DNA of 64,000 nt from AP-15 sp963772295 (lineage in GTDB: Bacteria; Pseudomonadota; Alphaproteobacteria; ATCC43930; CGMCC-115725): positions 225,436-289,435 of the forward strand of contig CAVYWO010000016.1 in assembly GCA_963772295.1 (NCBI GenBank). Reading direction: 5' to 3'. The number at the start of each line of letters is the position of its first letter. Within the stretch, counting starts at the first letter, position 1. A model generated the notes under the pieces. The model saw only the letters and a program-made list of their open reading frames with translations. It ran no database searches and had not been told where the DNA came from. Shown piece by piece: positions 46,883 to 55,297 of the stretch. The translations under genes and the position numbers were made by a program.

Positions 46883-47192
46883 CCGGCGACGAATTGCGCG
46901 AGTTGGCAAACTGCGGCGCGAACAAGAAGAGGATACCCAGTTCATCTTCGTGACCGAGTGCGGCGCGCCGATGACCGCCGACGGTTTCAGGCGGATGATG
47001 CAACGGGCGGGCGAGAGTTGCGACCTGCCGGACTTGCACCCGCATATGCTGCGCCACAGCTGCGGCTTCGCGCTCGCCGACCGCGGCAAGGATGTACGCG
47101 AGATCCAGGATTATCTCGGACACAAAAACATCCAGAACACAGTCGGCTATACACGGCTAAGACCGGGACGTTTCGATAACATCTGGGAGTAA
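46883..47192 (+). pseudogene. Tyrosine recombinase, C-terminal fragment
   Basis: QFIFVTECGAPMTADGFRRM, PHMLRHSCGFALADRGKDVR and IQDYLGHKNIQNTVGYTRLR hold the His-Arg, His and Tyr residues of an XerC/FimB-type integrase. The N-terminal domain and first catalytic Arg are missing. The fragment joins dispersed repeat copy 8 on the left. Confidence 0.8.
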
Positions 47193-47294
47193 AAATCGTT
47201 AGTCCGCCCGGGGGGAGTTCACGGGGAGTGGACTTGCCGCTTGAGGGAGGCGGTTGCTGATGGCATTGTTGAGGCTGTCGAAGCGAGGAGAGCC

Positions 47295-47924
47295 ATGCCC
47301 GAGCCGCGGCTCGTCACGCTCTATATCGACTATAAAAGCCCCTACGCCTATCTGGCGAAGGACCCTGCCTACGAGCTCGAGCGCGACCTCGCGTGCCGCA
47401 TCGACTGGCTGCCCTATGTGCTCGATATCCCGAGTTTCCTTGGATCGGCGACGCTCGACGCCGAGGGCCGCCTCGTCGAGGAGAAGCGCAACGCGCACCA
47501 ATGGCGGCGCGTCAAATACTCCTACATGGATTGCCGGCGCCAGGCGCGAAAACGCGGCCTCATAATCCGCGGACCACGGAAGATCTGGGATTCGACGCTC
47601 GCTGCCGCCGGGCTGCTTTATGCCAAGCGTCAAGGCGATTCCGTGCTCCGGCGCTATCATGACATCGTCTTCGAACGCTTCTGGAAGCGCGAGCTCGACA
47701 TCGAGGACCCCGCCGTCATTGCCGGCGTGTTGCGCGAAGCCGGCGCCGACCGGGTCGGCGCCGTTGATTACCTGGCCGGCGAAGGGCCGGGCGAGGTGGT
47801 GCGCATCTCGCGCGCCGCCGAGGAGCAAGGGGTCTTCGGCGTGCCGACCTTTGTCGTCGACGGCGAACTGTTCTGGGGCCGGGAGCACCTCCCCGACATC
47901 CGCGAGATGCTCGCCGCCGGGTGA
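47295..47924 (+). CDS. DsbA-family / 2-hydroxychromene-2-carboxylate isomerase-like oxidoreductase
   Basis: 209 residues from ATG 47295 behind CGAGGAGAG. A thioredoxin fold of the kappa-GST/HCCA-isomerase type: VTLYIDYKSPYAYLAKDPAY at the N-terminus (Ser in SPYAYL as catalytic residue instead of a CxxC pair), a helical insertion, and the conserved QGVFGVPTFVVDGELFWGRE near the C-terminus. Probably a glutathione-dependent isomerase of aromatic or small-molecule catabolism; substrate unknown. No signal peptide. 149 bases ahead of a metal-dependent hydrolase gene, perhaps one unit. Confidence 0.85.
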   Translation: MPEPRLVTLYIDYKSPYAYLAKDPAYELERDLACRIDWLPYVLDIPSFLGSATLDAEGRLVEEKRNAHQWRRVKYSYMDCRRQARKRGLIIRGPRKIWDSTLAAAGLLYAKRQGDSVLRRYHDIVFERFWKRELDIEDPAVIAGVLREAGADRVGAVDYLAGEGPGEVVRISRAAEEQGVFGVPTFVVDGELFWGREHLPDIREMLAAG

Positions 47925-48073
47925 AGCGGCTCTCAACAACTGCCGGCGCCCGAAGCCACTCCGCCATATGGGCGAGGGTTCCGCAAGGGGTATAGTGCGG
48001 CTGGTGAGGGTCATGCAGACGGCAGGACCGCGAAGGCGCTCACCGCCAAGCCACCAACCGGGAGGGTCGAATC

Positions 48074-49195
48074 ATGGCGAATTACCGGGTCATATCATCG
48101 GACAATCACGTGTTCGAGCCGCCGGATTTGTGGACGAGCAGAGCCAAGCCGGCGTTCAAGGACCGGGTCCCGCAGCTTCTCCGCGAGTATGATGGCGATT
48201 GGTGGTTCTGCGACGGCCACCGGGTGATCGGGCTGGCCGCCGGGACGCAGACAGGCATGCGGTTCGAGGCGCCGGAAAAGATGGTCCGCACCACGACCTT
48301 TGATAAAGTCCGGCGCGGGGGCTACGACCCTGAGGCGCACCTCACGGATATGGATGCCGATGGGGTCGATGTAAGTATTGTTTATCCCACGGTCGGTCTC
48401 TTGCTGTACAGCGTGCCGGACAGTGCGCTGCTGTCGGAGATTTTCAGAGGATACAATAACTGGCTCGCCGAGTTCTGCGCCGGGAAGCCCAAGCGCCTCA
48501 AGGGCATCGCTATGATCAACGTGGACGATGTCCAGGAGGGCGTCAAGGAGCTGGAGCGCTGTGCCAAGATGGGGCTGGCGGGCGGCCTGGTCACCGTGTA
48601 TCCGCCGGAGGGAAAGGGGTACGACAATCCGATGTATGAGCCGCTGTGGGCGGCGGCACAGGATCTGGATATTCCCGTTGGCATGCACATCGCGACCAAC
48701 CGGCCAGGCCCGGGGCAGGATTTTGCGCTCGAGGACCGCAACCGCGTCCGCAACTCCTTCCTGGCCAACGCCGATCACTGGGTGCGGATGTCTCTCAGTG
48801 ACATGATCTTCAGCGGTGTCTTCGAGCGCTATCCGAAACTCCAGGTGGGCACCGTGGAGCACGAGCTGTCCTGGATTCCGCACTTCCTGAACCGCATCGA
48901 CTACACCTACACCCAGCGGGTCCAGCAAGAGCGCTATCGGTTCAAGGAGGCCATGCTGCCCAGCGACTATTTCCACCGCAACGTGTTTGCGGGCTTCCAA
49001 GAAGACGCCATGGGCATACGCGACCGCCACATCATCGGCGTCGACAATCTCCTCTGGGGCTCAGACTATCCCCATGTCGAGTCCACCTTCCCCAGGAGCC
49101 GGCAAATCATTGACGAGATCCTGGCGGACTGCACTGAAGAGGAGAAGGTCAAGATCGCGGGCGGCAATGCTGCGAGGATCTACCACCTCAACTAG
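48074..49195 (+). CDS. Amidohydrolase (Amidohydro_2 family) metal-dependent hydrolase
   Basis: 373 residues, ATG 48074 behind GGGAGGGTCGAATC. TIM-barrel amidohydrolase: ISSDNHVFEPPDLW at the N-terminus, MDADGVDVSIVYPT, HIATNRPGPGQDF, VEHELSWIPHFLNRID, and the C-terminal metal/catalytic LLWGSDYPHVESTFP and GGNAARIYHL. The usual DxHxH is represented by DNH, as in many Amidohydro_2 decarboxylase/hydrolase relatives. Substrate unknown; likely catabolic. Intact. Confidence 0.9.
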   Translation: MANYRVISSDNHVFEPPDLWTSRAKPAFKDRVPQLLREYDGDWWFCDGHRVIGLAAGTQTGMRFEAPEKMVRTTTFDKVRRGGYDPEAHLTDMDADGVDVSIVYPTVGLLLYSVPDSALLSEIFRGYNNWLAEFCAGKPKRLKGIAMINVDDVQEGVKELERCAKMGLAGGLVTVYPPEGKGYDNPMYEPLWAAAQDLDIPVGMHIATNRPGPGQDFALEDRNRVRNSFLANADHWVRMSLSDMIFSGVFERYPKLQVGTVEHELSWIPHFLNRIDYTYTQRVQQERYRFKEAMLPSDYFHRNVFAGFQEDAMGIRDRHIIGVDNLLWGSDYPHVESTFPRSRQIIDEILADCTEEEKVKIAGGNAARIYHLN

Positions 49196-49520
49196 CCTGA
49201 CTTCGCGGATTTCTCGGCAAATGGGCGATCGCCTTCGAGCTCCAGCCATCGTAGCCGCGCCCGACATTCAGGGTGACGCCATAGCCGTCGAGCGCATCTG
49301 CGAAGATGCCGCTGAGAGCATCCTTTTCGAGCCAGCATTCGACGCGGCGCGGCTGCGCTGCCCATACGTCGCGCCGGTAGGCCGCAGCCGCGGTCGCGGC
49401 AAAGTCAGCAAGCCCTACCCAAAAGCGGGATGCGGAGCGCGCGCAAACGAACTGGCGCGACCACAAAGACTGGGCCATCTGCGCCGCCGAATACCTCCAT
49501 GAGTGGCTCGGCGACGATTC
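49196..49520 (-). pseudogene. Fragment of a phage/plasmid TOPRIM-like hypothetical protein
   Basis: The minus-strand segment GLADFAATAAAAYRRDVWAA, QPRRVECWLEKDALSGIFAD, ALDGYGVTLNVGRGYDGWSS is characteristic of an uncharacterised family seen on phages and plasmids. Both ends are lost: upstream frames are shuffled and downstream it ends against the amidohydrolase stop. Confidence 0.5.
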
Positions 49521-49670
49521 TTGTCGATGCTCGACCAAGCGGCGCTTGCGCGAGCTGGCGCCAATGACGATGGTCAGGCACCTGCCCCGCTTGCCCACCG
49601 AAGGGTGCGGCCTGCAGCACATCATCTGGCTCAGCGACCCAGCCGCGATGCCCGACCGATTTCTCGATGG

Positions 49671-49760
49671 CTTGGGACCCTTCGCCGATGATCGATCGCC
49701 AAGCTCGAAAGAGGACCCGGAGGTGGGCGGGGGGAGCCGGGCTGAGTGATCGCGCCGCGG
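49671..49760 (-). repeat. Dispersed repeat family, inverted short form (copy 9)
   Basis: TTGGGACCCTTCGCCGATGA, CGAAAGAGGACCCGGAGGTG, GGCGGGGGGAGCCGGGCTGA, ending CGCGCCGCGG. Opposite orientation to copies 1-8. It directly truncates a DUF736 gene. Confidence 0.7.
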
Positions 49761-49770
49761 CTTCTCAACG

Positions 49771-49822
49771 GCGAGCCCGCGAAAGACTCATCCTGCTTGG
49801 TGAAAGTTCCGATGGTAGCCAT
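49771..49822 (-). pseudogene. DUF736 gene, N-terminal stub
   Basis: From ATG 49822 the peptide MATIGTFTKQDESFAGS matches the invariant opening of DUF736 proteins (about 100 residues, rhizobial plasmids and islands). After 17 residues the frame enters dispersed repeat copy 9. Confidence 0.75.
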
Positions 49823-50164
49823 GTTGGTTCTCCCTTTGTTTGTCTGACCGCTTGATTGCTGCCCGACAGCGAACCGTAAAAAACGGGGTGCCTTGGCGGC
49901 AGAAGGGCGAGACGCGGAGGGGTATCGCCCGGCTTGGCAGGGAGCGCAGCGAGCGAAAGCCTGGGACACCGCGGCGAGGGCAAAGCCCTTGCCCTGGCGA
50001 CGCTGAGGTCCGTTTTAGGTTTCGCGGATGGCGGGCTGTAATCGTGATGAGGCGGTCTGACACGGGAGAAACGTCATGGTGTCTATCGAGGAAGGCCAAG
50101 CGGGATGGGGAATGAGCAAGGCCCAACCCCGGCAAGTCTTCAAGCCAAGGTCAACCCCGGCGGC
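49823..50164. other. Upstream region of the DUF736 stub
   Basis: About 340 bases without a clear gene. A 33-residue plus-strand frame (50076-50177) is open but has no family. The region presumably keeps the DUF736 promoter. Confidence 0.35.
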
Positions 50165-50440
50165 TCAGAGGCGATAGGCCCGCTTCAATTCGGGACGTGC
50201 TGGGCGGAAATCGGATAGCGCTTCAAGGAACGAACAGGGCAAAGCTGCTCGCTCGACGCGCGAAATGTCGGCCGTGATATCGGCGGGTACGGGGTCGCCG
50301 GGCAGCAACGTGGATTGCGCCCAATTCCAATGCCACCGACCCATGAAGGGGCTCCCATCCGCCCAGGCGGAGGTGGCCGTTAACCCGACAAGTAGTGCGC
50401 ATAGTCCAATGATTACCTTGGTCCCGTGAAACCTGCACAT
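50165..50440 (-). CDS. Small exported hypothetical protein, C-terminus replaced
   Basis: 91 residues from ATG 50440 with a strong GGAGGGACGCA site. Signal peptide KVIIGLCALLVGLTATSAWA, then SPFMGRWHWNWAQSTLLPGD and PADITADISR, matching the start of a lipocalin-like family of rhizobial exported proteins. After about residue 60 (near 50260) the sequence no longer looks like the family, so the C-terminus is probably foreign. Confidence 0.55.
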   Translation of the reverse strand: MCRFHGTKVIIGLCALLVGLTATSAWADGSPFMGRWHWNWAQSTLLPGDPVPADITADISRVERAALPCSFLEALSDFRPARPELKRAYRL

Positions 50441-50614
50441 TGCGTCCCTCCTGATCACCGTTACTCGTATCATGGGCGACATTTCCCAGATGGGTGGCTC
50501 GTGCACTCCTGTTGGGGGAAGAATAGCCAAGGTTCCAAGAAGCGGCGATGTCCCCCCTCCGCGGGCTAAACCGACATTCTCCGGATTCCCGATAGTTGTG
50601 GGGCCAGGATGTCT

Positions 50615-51518
50615 GTGCCCAGACCGAGTCGTCTGGGAACAAGCCTCGGTCCTCGGCATAGAGCACGAAGACCAGCCGCATCATCACGGTCAGCAGGCCA
50701 GCATAGACGTGGTCGGGGTCGCGGCGGACCAGGTCAGCACGCTGCGCCGAGCCAACGCGCAGATCTGCCGCGCGCAGACCGCGCGCAAGAGCTCGTAGAG
50801 GCCTTCGAGCACCTGGCTCGCAAGCGGCCGCTGAGACCTCGGTCTGATAGCGTCGGCTCTCTTCCAGGAGGCCCGCGAGGCGATCGTCAGGATGACCGAA
50901 CAGCCGCTGCTCGTGCAGCAGCATGAGGAACGCCGAGAGGATCGGGCGCCCGGCGGTCTCCAGCATGTCCGCGATGCGAAACGTCGCGTGACCGGAGGAT
51001 TCCCCGCGGGGCGCATAGATCAGGCGGAATTCCGCCCCGCTGGTCAGGAGGCCCACGGGGATCTCTACTGCCCGGAGCAGGCGCTCGAACCGGGCTTGCG
51101 GCGTCGCGGCCCAGGCGCGCCCGCCCTCCTCAATCGCATCGAGATCCCGCCCATCCGGCTCGACCCCAATCAACATCTGCCACGATGAAGCGCCGTCAGC
51201 AGGAGCGGGCTCACGAACAGCGTAAGTCGGACGCAGCAGGGTGCCGAGTTCGGGCAGCGGCACCGAAAGATCATCACCCGCCGGCGTGATGTCCTCGGGC
51301 CGCCATCCCAAGATCGCTTGCAAGAAGGTCGGGATGTCTGTGACACGGTTGGTGTCGGGAGTAACGTATTCGGCTAGCCGAACCTGATCGGCGCCCACAT
51401 TGGCATCGGCGCCAACGCCGTGCAGCACTGTAGGTGCGACCAGCAGACCGACTGGCTGCACGTAACCGATCCAGCGGCGATGAATATCGAGCAGGCGATT
51501 GTGGGCGGCGTCGGGCAT
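50615..51518 (-). pseudogene. drmMI: DISARM-type DNA methylase DrmMI, N-terminal part, frameshifted and truncated
   Basis: ATG 51518 overlaps the drmD stop by one base. Residues: YVQPVGLLVAPTVLHGVGAD, LPELGTLLRPTYAVREPAPA, FERLLRAVEIPVGLLTSGAE, ILSAFLMLLHEQRLFG, then a segment in another frame (LASQVLEGLYELLR near 50800) and back to RRDPDHVYAGLLTVMMRLVF, VLYAEDRGLFPDDSVW. This is the N-terminal region of Eco57I-like/DrmMI methylases; the whole methyltransferase core is missing beyond about 50615. Assignment to DISARM rests on the adjacent drmD-like end. Confidence 0.65.
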
Positions 51519-52046
51519 CAGCCGGTCACCGGCCAGAGGTACAAGATACCGACGGGATCAAGCCGTGCTGCGCGTACTTCATACCCGTCGAGAATGAGGC
51601 GGGGCTCGGTTTCGAGTTCTGCCTCCAGCCGGCTGAGACGCCGCTGCCATGCACGACGGTCATCTTCCAGTTGCCGGCGCTCAGCGTCATTGAAGGCGAA
51701 CTGAAGCTGGCGCGCGTCGGGTGCCTGCCGGGCTGTCTGCTCGATGCGCCGGCGCTGCTCCTCCAGCAGGCTCGCGCATTCCCGCTGACTTGCGCGTGGC
51801 CCGCTCCGCGAGAAGTTTCTCTGCCCGCGCACCGGCCTCCGCCGCTCGTTCCTCAACGTATGGACGCAGCTCGGTCACGTCCTGTCGCAGGGCGCCGAGC
51901 AGACGGACTTTGATTTCAGGCGCCACCGGACGTTCGGGCGTAGCGAGCGCGTCTTCTAATAATTCGAGAGTGCGCTCCTCACCGGCAGCGCCGTAGGGCC
52001 GCAACGGCGTTCGGCGTATGGTCGGCTCCGACCAGCGGGCTTGCAT
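51518..52046 (-). pseudogene. drmD: DISARM SNF2-like helicase DrmD, C-terminal fragment, frameshifted
   Basis: The upstream half (PTIRRTPLRPYGAAGEERTL, VRLLGALRQDVTELRPYVEE) and, after a slip near 51790, the end (ERRQLEDDRRAWQRRLSRLE, ELETEPRLILDGYEV, GILYLWPVTG) match the C-terminus of RapA/DrmD-type helicases. The helicase core is gone. The TGATG overlap with the methylase gene shows an original operon, as in class 1 DISARM. Confidence 0.65.
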
Positions 52047-52229
52047 TTGGCATCGCCCGGCGGCTGTTAGAACGCTGGTGCACTGACACGACCCCCGACG
52101 AAAGAGTTGCGCTGTTTTCCTGGTCGGCTGGAGCCACGAGGGCGGCCCTGCTAATGCCCGGCGACTCAGGTCGGCAGGAGGAAGATACGTCGTTTGCCGT
52201 TGTGCATGGAAGCGCGCGCCGCGGGCTGG
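52047..52229. other. Junction region, no gene seen
   Basis: Short stretch between the drmD fragment and a DUF5681 tail remnant. No coding sequence recognised. Confidence 0.3.
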
Positions 52230-52313
52230 CTAATCGTCGAGCGCCCCGGCGGCGGGCGCGGCCGGCGCCGGCCGAGCCGGAGGTGATCCCGCCCAGCGAC
52301 CGGCAGGGTAGCA
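52230..52313 (+). pseudogene. DUF5681 3' end remnant (copy 6)
   Basis: A plus-strand reading ending APAEPEVIPPSDRQ followed closely by a stop resembles the C-terminus of the copies at 45108 and 45964 (SAPAEPEVIPPGR). Only about 25 residues are left. 52314-52640 contains no recognisable gene. Confidence 0.45.
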
Positions 52314-52640
52314 CTGCCACAAGCTCTTAGACGCAAGGGCAGCGCCAAAATTCGACGGGGACCACCCTATTGGCGCGGCAGCCGCCGCCTTCGCGCGGTC
52401 CTATCGCCGACCGCGTGTCGCGAAATCGCCACCCCAGGTGTTGCGCGACATTTGATTATGCCACAGGGTATCGTGACACAACCCCTCATCTGCGAGCGCG
52501 CCCCACGGCGTCGCACAAACGTTCTGTAGCGTTGTGCGACACTGGCAGACGAACTGTCGCGGCACCGGCGGACACCACATCCTCGTCCGCAAGCGGCCTC
52601 GGACGGCGGCCCCGGCCGAAGCGCAAGCGATCCTGATAGC

Positions 52641-52727
52641 TGGGCCCTTCGGCACACGCGATGCACGCAGGCTTCGAAAGAGGACCCGAAGACGGCCGGG
52701 GGGGACCCCAGCCAATCGCTCGGCGAG
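52641..52727 (-). repeat. Dispersed repeat family, inverted divergent form (copy 10)
   Basis: GGGCCCTTCGGCACACGCGA, CTTCGAAAGAGGACCCGAAG, GGCCGGGGGGGACCCCAGCC, then CGCTCGGCGAG. It marks the truncated start of the IS91 transposase. Confidence 0.65.
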
Positions 52728-52737
52728 AGCCTGCCTG

Positions 52738-53189
52738 GTTTATTCGAAGCTGCCTTTCGGCGGTCCCGACGCCGTCCTCGCCTATCTGTCCCGCTACACC
52801 CACCGCGTCGCCATCGCCAACAGCCGGCTCATCGCCTTCGACGGCGAACGCGTCACTTTCAAATGGAAGGATTACCGGGCCAAGGCCAGCGCTCGCTACA
52901 AGCTTATGACGCTCGACGCCGACGAGTTCATCCGTCGCTTCCTGATCCACGTGCTGCCCGACGGTTTTCACCGCATCCGTCACTATGGCCTCTTCGCCAA
53001 TGCCAACCGAGCCAACAACATTGCATTGGCCCGCCGGTTCCTCGGCGTACCCGACCCGGCCCGGTCGAACCAGGCAAGCGACAACATCGAAAATGCTCAC
53101 GAAGACGAAGAGCGGAGTGCTTGTCCTTGCTGGGCGGGCGGATGATCATCGTCGAGACCTTTGAACCCGGTTGCCAACCCTGTCGCTGA
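52738..53189 (+). pseudogene. IS91-family transposase, C-terminal fragment, frameshifted
   Basis: KLPFGGPDAVLAYLSRYTHR, VAIANSRLIAFDGERVTFKW and FIRRFLIHVLPDGFHRIRHY are the conserved C-terminal part of Y2 HUH transposases (RYTHR, RHYG). A slip near 53135 leads to the normal ending GGRMIIVETFEPGCQPCR at 53189. The catalytic His and Tyr motifs are missing. Confidence 0.8.
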
Positions 53190-53748
53190 CCCTTCCCATC
53201 GATCCGGCTCGACAGCTCATGACCAACACGCCCCTATCGCCGTTCCCCATCGCCGCCCCTCTCCAACGCCAATGTCTCGCTGGCAACGCCTACCCTCTGC
53301 CCACGGCAACCTTCAGCGCCGCCTTCAACCCCAGAAACGCAAATCCGTCAGCGCCACTGCCCCCTTCCCACAGCACCCAGGCCGACCAAAATCACCGTCG
53401 CGCCACTCACTCAGCCGGCCTCCCCGTCCGAAAATCACGAGCCGGCTCAGAGCCTCGCGTTAAATCCCCATAGACCGACACTGCCGCCAGCACATAGCGC
53501 ATACTGCACATACTCCCCCGCGGTTTCCTCCCTTGAGGCTTTTCGGACGCCTGCCTCCGAGTGCTTCATCGCGTCCGTGCCCGGCAGGCATCCGAAAACC
53601 CTTAACATGAAGAGTGGTTCCGGCCGCCCGGGCTCAACGGCCGTTGTCGGTTTCGAAAGCGGTCCCTGTCTGTTGATGTCCAATGATTGGCGCCGGAGGC
53701 CTTCGGGTCAAGTTCTGACCGAGGAACGAATTAACGTTGATCGATAAC
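53190..53748. other. IS91 non-coding 3' tail and unassigned sequence
   Basis: The first 280 bases look like the usual non-coding downstream region of IS91-like elements, ending near CCCCATAGACCGACACTGCC (about 53465). The remaining 270 bases hold nothing recognisable. Confidence 0.4.
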
Positions 53749-55072
53749 CACTAGTGTCCGGTCAAAACGCAAATAGATTCAGCTGGTTGCACTGAGCAAG
53801 GTTTTGGGGTCTGTTTTGGCTCATGGCAAGGGTTTGATAGATCGGCATCTTCTCGAAGAGAGTGACTGAGAGGATCTGCAGCAAGGTGTAGAGCGAGGTG
53901 TCCAGGTTGAGGCGCTTTTTGGCAATGGCGACGAGGACATAGACGGCGACAGCGATCCAGATCTGAGATTTCACCGCATTTTCCGAAGTACCGTAAAACT
54001 GCTTGATCCGAAGATGCTGTTTGACCCACTTGAAGAACAGCTCGACTTGCCAGCGTGCCTTGTAGAGAGCGCAGATAGTAGCGGCCGGCAACGAGAAACG
54101 ATTGGTCAGGAACACCAGCGTCTTGCTGCTTTCGGCATCCGTGAAACGGATGCGTCGCAGATGATCGGGATAATGGCGTCGACTGTGGAAGCCGTTCAAA
54201 GCGATTGTTTGATCGCAGATGATCCCGGTGGTGCGATCGCTCGGGGCCGAATAAAGGCGGCGCGCGTCGAGGTTCGACTTGGCGCGGGTTACGAAAAACG
54301 CTCCGGCTTGATGCAGCACGTGGAGGCGCTCGAAATCGACGTACCCGCGGTCCATTACATAGATGGCGCCGGCTTCCGGAATCAGCAGGTCGAGGACGTT
54401 GACGTCGTGCAGCTTGCCGTCGGAGATGTGAATAAAGCTCGGAATCGCACCCCGCAAATCGAGCAGCGTATGCATTTTCACGGCCGCCTTGGTCGAACGG
54501 AACAGCGCCCAAGGAAAGACCGACAAGCACAGGTCGATGGTCGTCGAGTTCGAGCGCGTAGACCGTCTCGGAGAGTTCCACCCCGAGGCTCTCGGCCGCG
54601 TAGAGTTTTCTGGCCTGACGAATGAGCACCTGCGCGAAATCGGCGTACATGCGCCAGTCGCGCGCCTCGTTCGCATCGGACAGCGTCGCGCGCCGAATCG
54701 GGGCGCGAAAACCCATATGATAGAGCTTGGAGGCTTGCGCCGACAGACAGGCCTCGATGTCCCTCAGGCTCTCCCGATACGTCAGCTGGGCAAATGCCAT
54801 AACCCGGAAATGCTCGGCGCAACGCAACGACTTGACATAGCGGTCGCCACCGTACCGTTCGACGATCCGGGCAAACGTCGTCCACGGCAGAAGATCCATC
54901 AGCTGGGCGAACAGGGTCTTGCCCGTGTGCATCGGCCTCTCCGGGAATCTGACTCCCGCAAAGTAGGCCCGCGATCGTCATCGCATTCAAATCGACACCG
55001 CCCCTTCTCCCCCGAAAACCCGCTCCATTGCTCGCTTACAGAACCCCAAGCTGCCGTTTAACCGGACAGTAG
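53749..55072 (-). mobile_element. IS4-family insertion sequence, about 1.32 kb
   Basis: Ends CTAGTGTCCGGTCAAAAC (left, from 53751) and, in reverse complement, CTACTGTCCGGTTAAACG (right). Flanked by an 11-base direct repeat TGATCGATAAC (53738-53748 and 55073-55083), the size expected for IS4-type insertion. Contains one transposase gene on the minus strand with a single frameshift. Confidence 0.8.
53762..54932 (-). pseudogene. IS4-family transposase, one-base frameshift
   Basis: ATG 54932: MHTGKTLFAQLMDLLPWTTF, RYVKSLRCAEHFRVMAFAQL, typical of DUF4372-containing IS4 transposases. An extra A near 54557 shifts the frame, and the rest (STTIDLCLSVFPWALF with the first catalytic Asp, IYVMDRGYVDF with the second, YKARWQVELFFKWVKQHLRI with the Glu) reads to 53762. 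Otherwise full length (about 390 residues). Confidence 0.85.
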
Positions 55073-55083
55073 TGATCGATAAC

Positions 55084-55297
55084 ATGTAATCTCGACACAA
55101 GCCCGGACGACGAGGAGGCAGGGGTGATTGGAGGAATTCCTCGATCATGATGCCGGTCCTCCGAGGCGTTGGCGACGCATGGCGTGTACCGGACCGGCAA
55201 GCCTCGACCTGACGCGTCTGCGCGCTTTTGTCCGGCGCGCTGTCGGCCGCAGCGCTGGCAGCGTGCCGGCTCTCGCCTCGCGCCGGTGCTCAGTGGC
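55084..55297. other. Downstream region of glgB, no gene seen
   Basis: About 210 bases between the IS4 element and the glgB stop. No convincing terminator hairpin found by eye. Confidence 0.35.

Noticed and set aside
27536..52727. A conserved peptide (KEDPEVGGG-type) encoded by the dispersed repeat
   Set aside because: The peptide appears in different frames and contexts in different copies, without a constant start or stop, so the conservation is at the DNA level.
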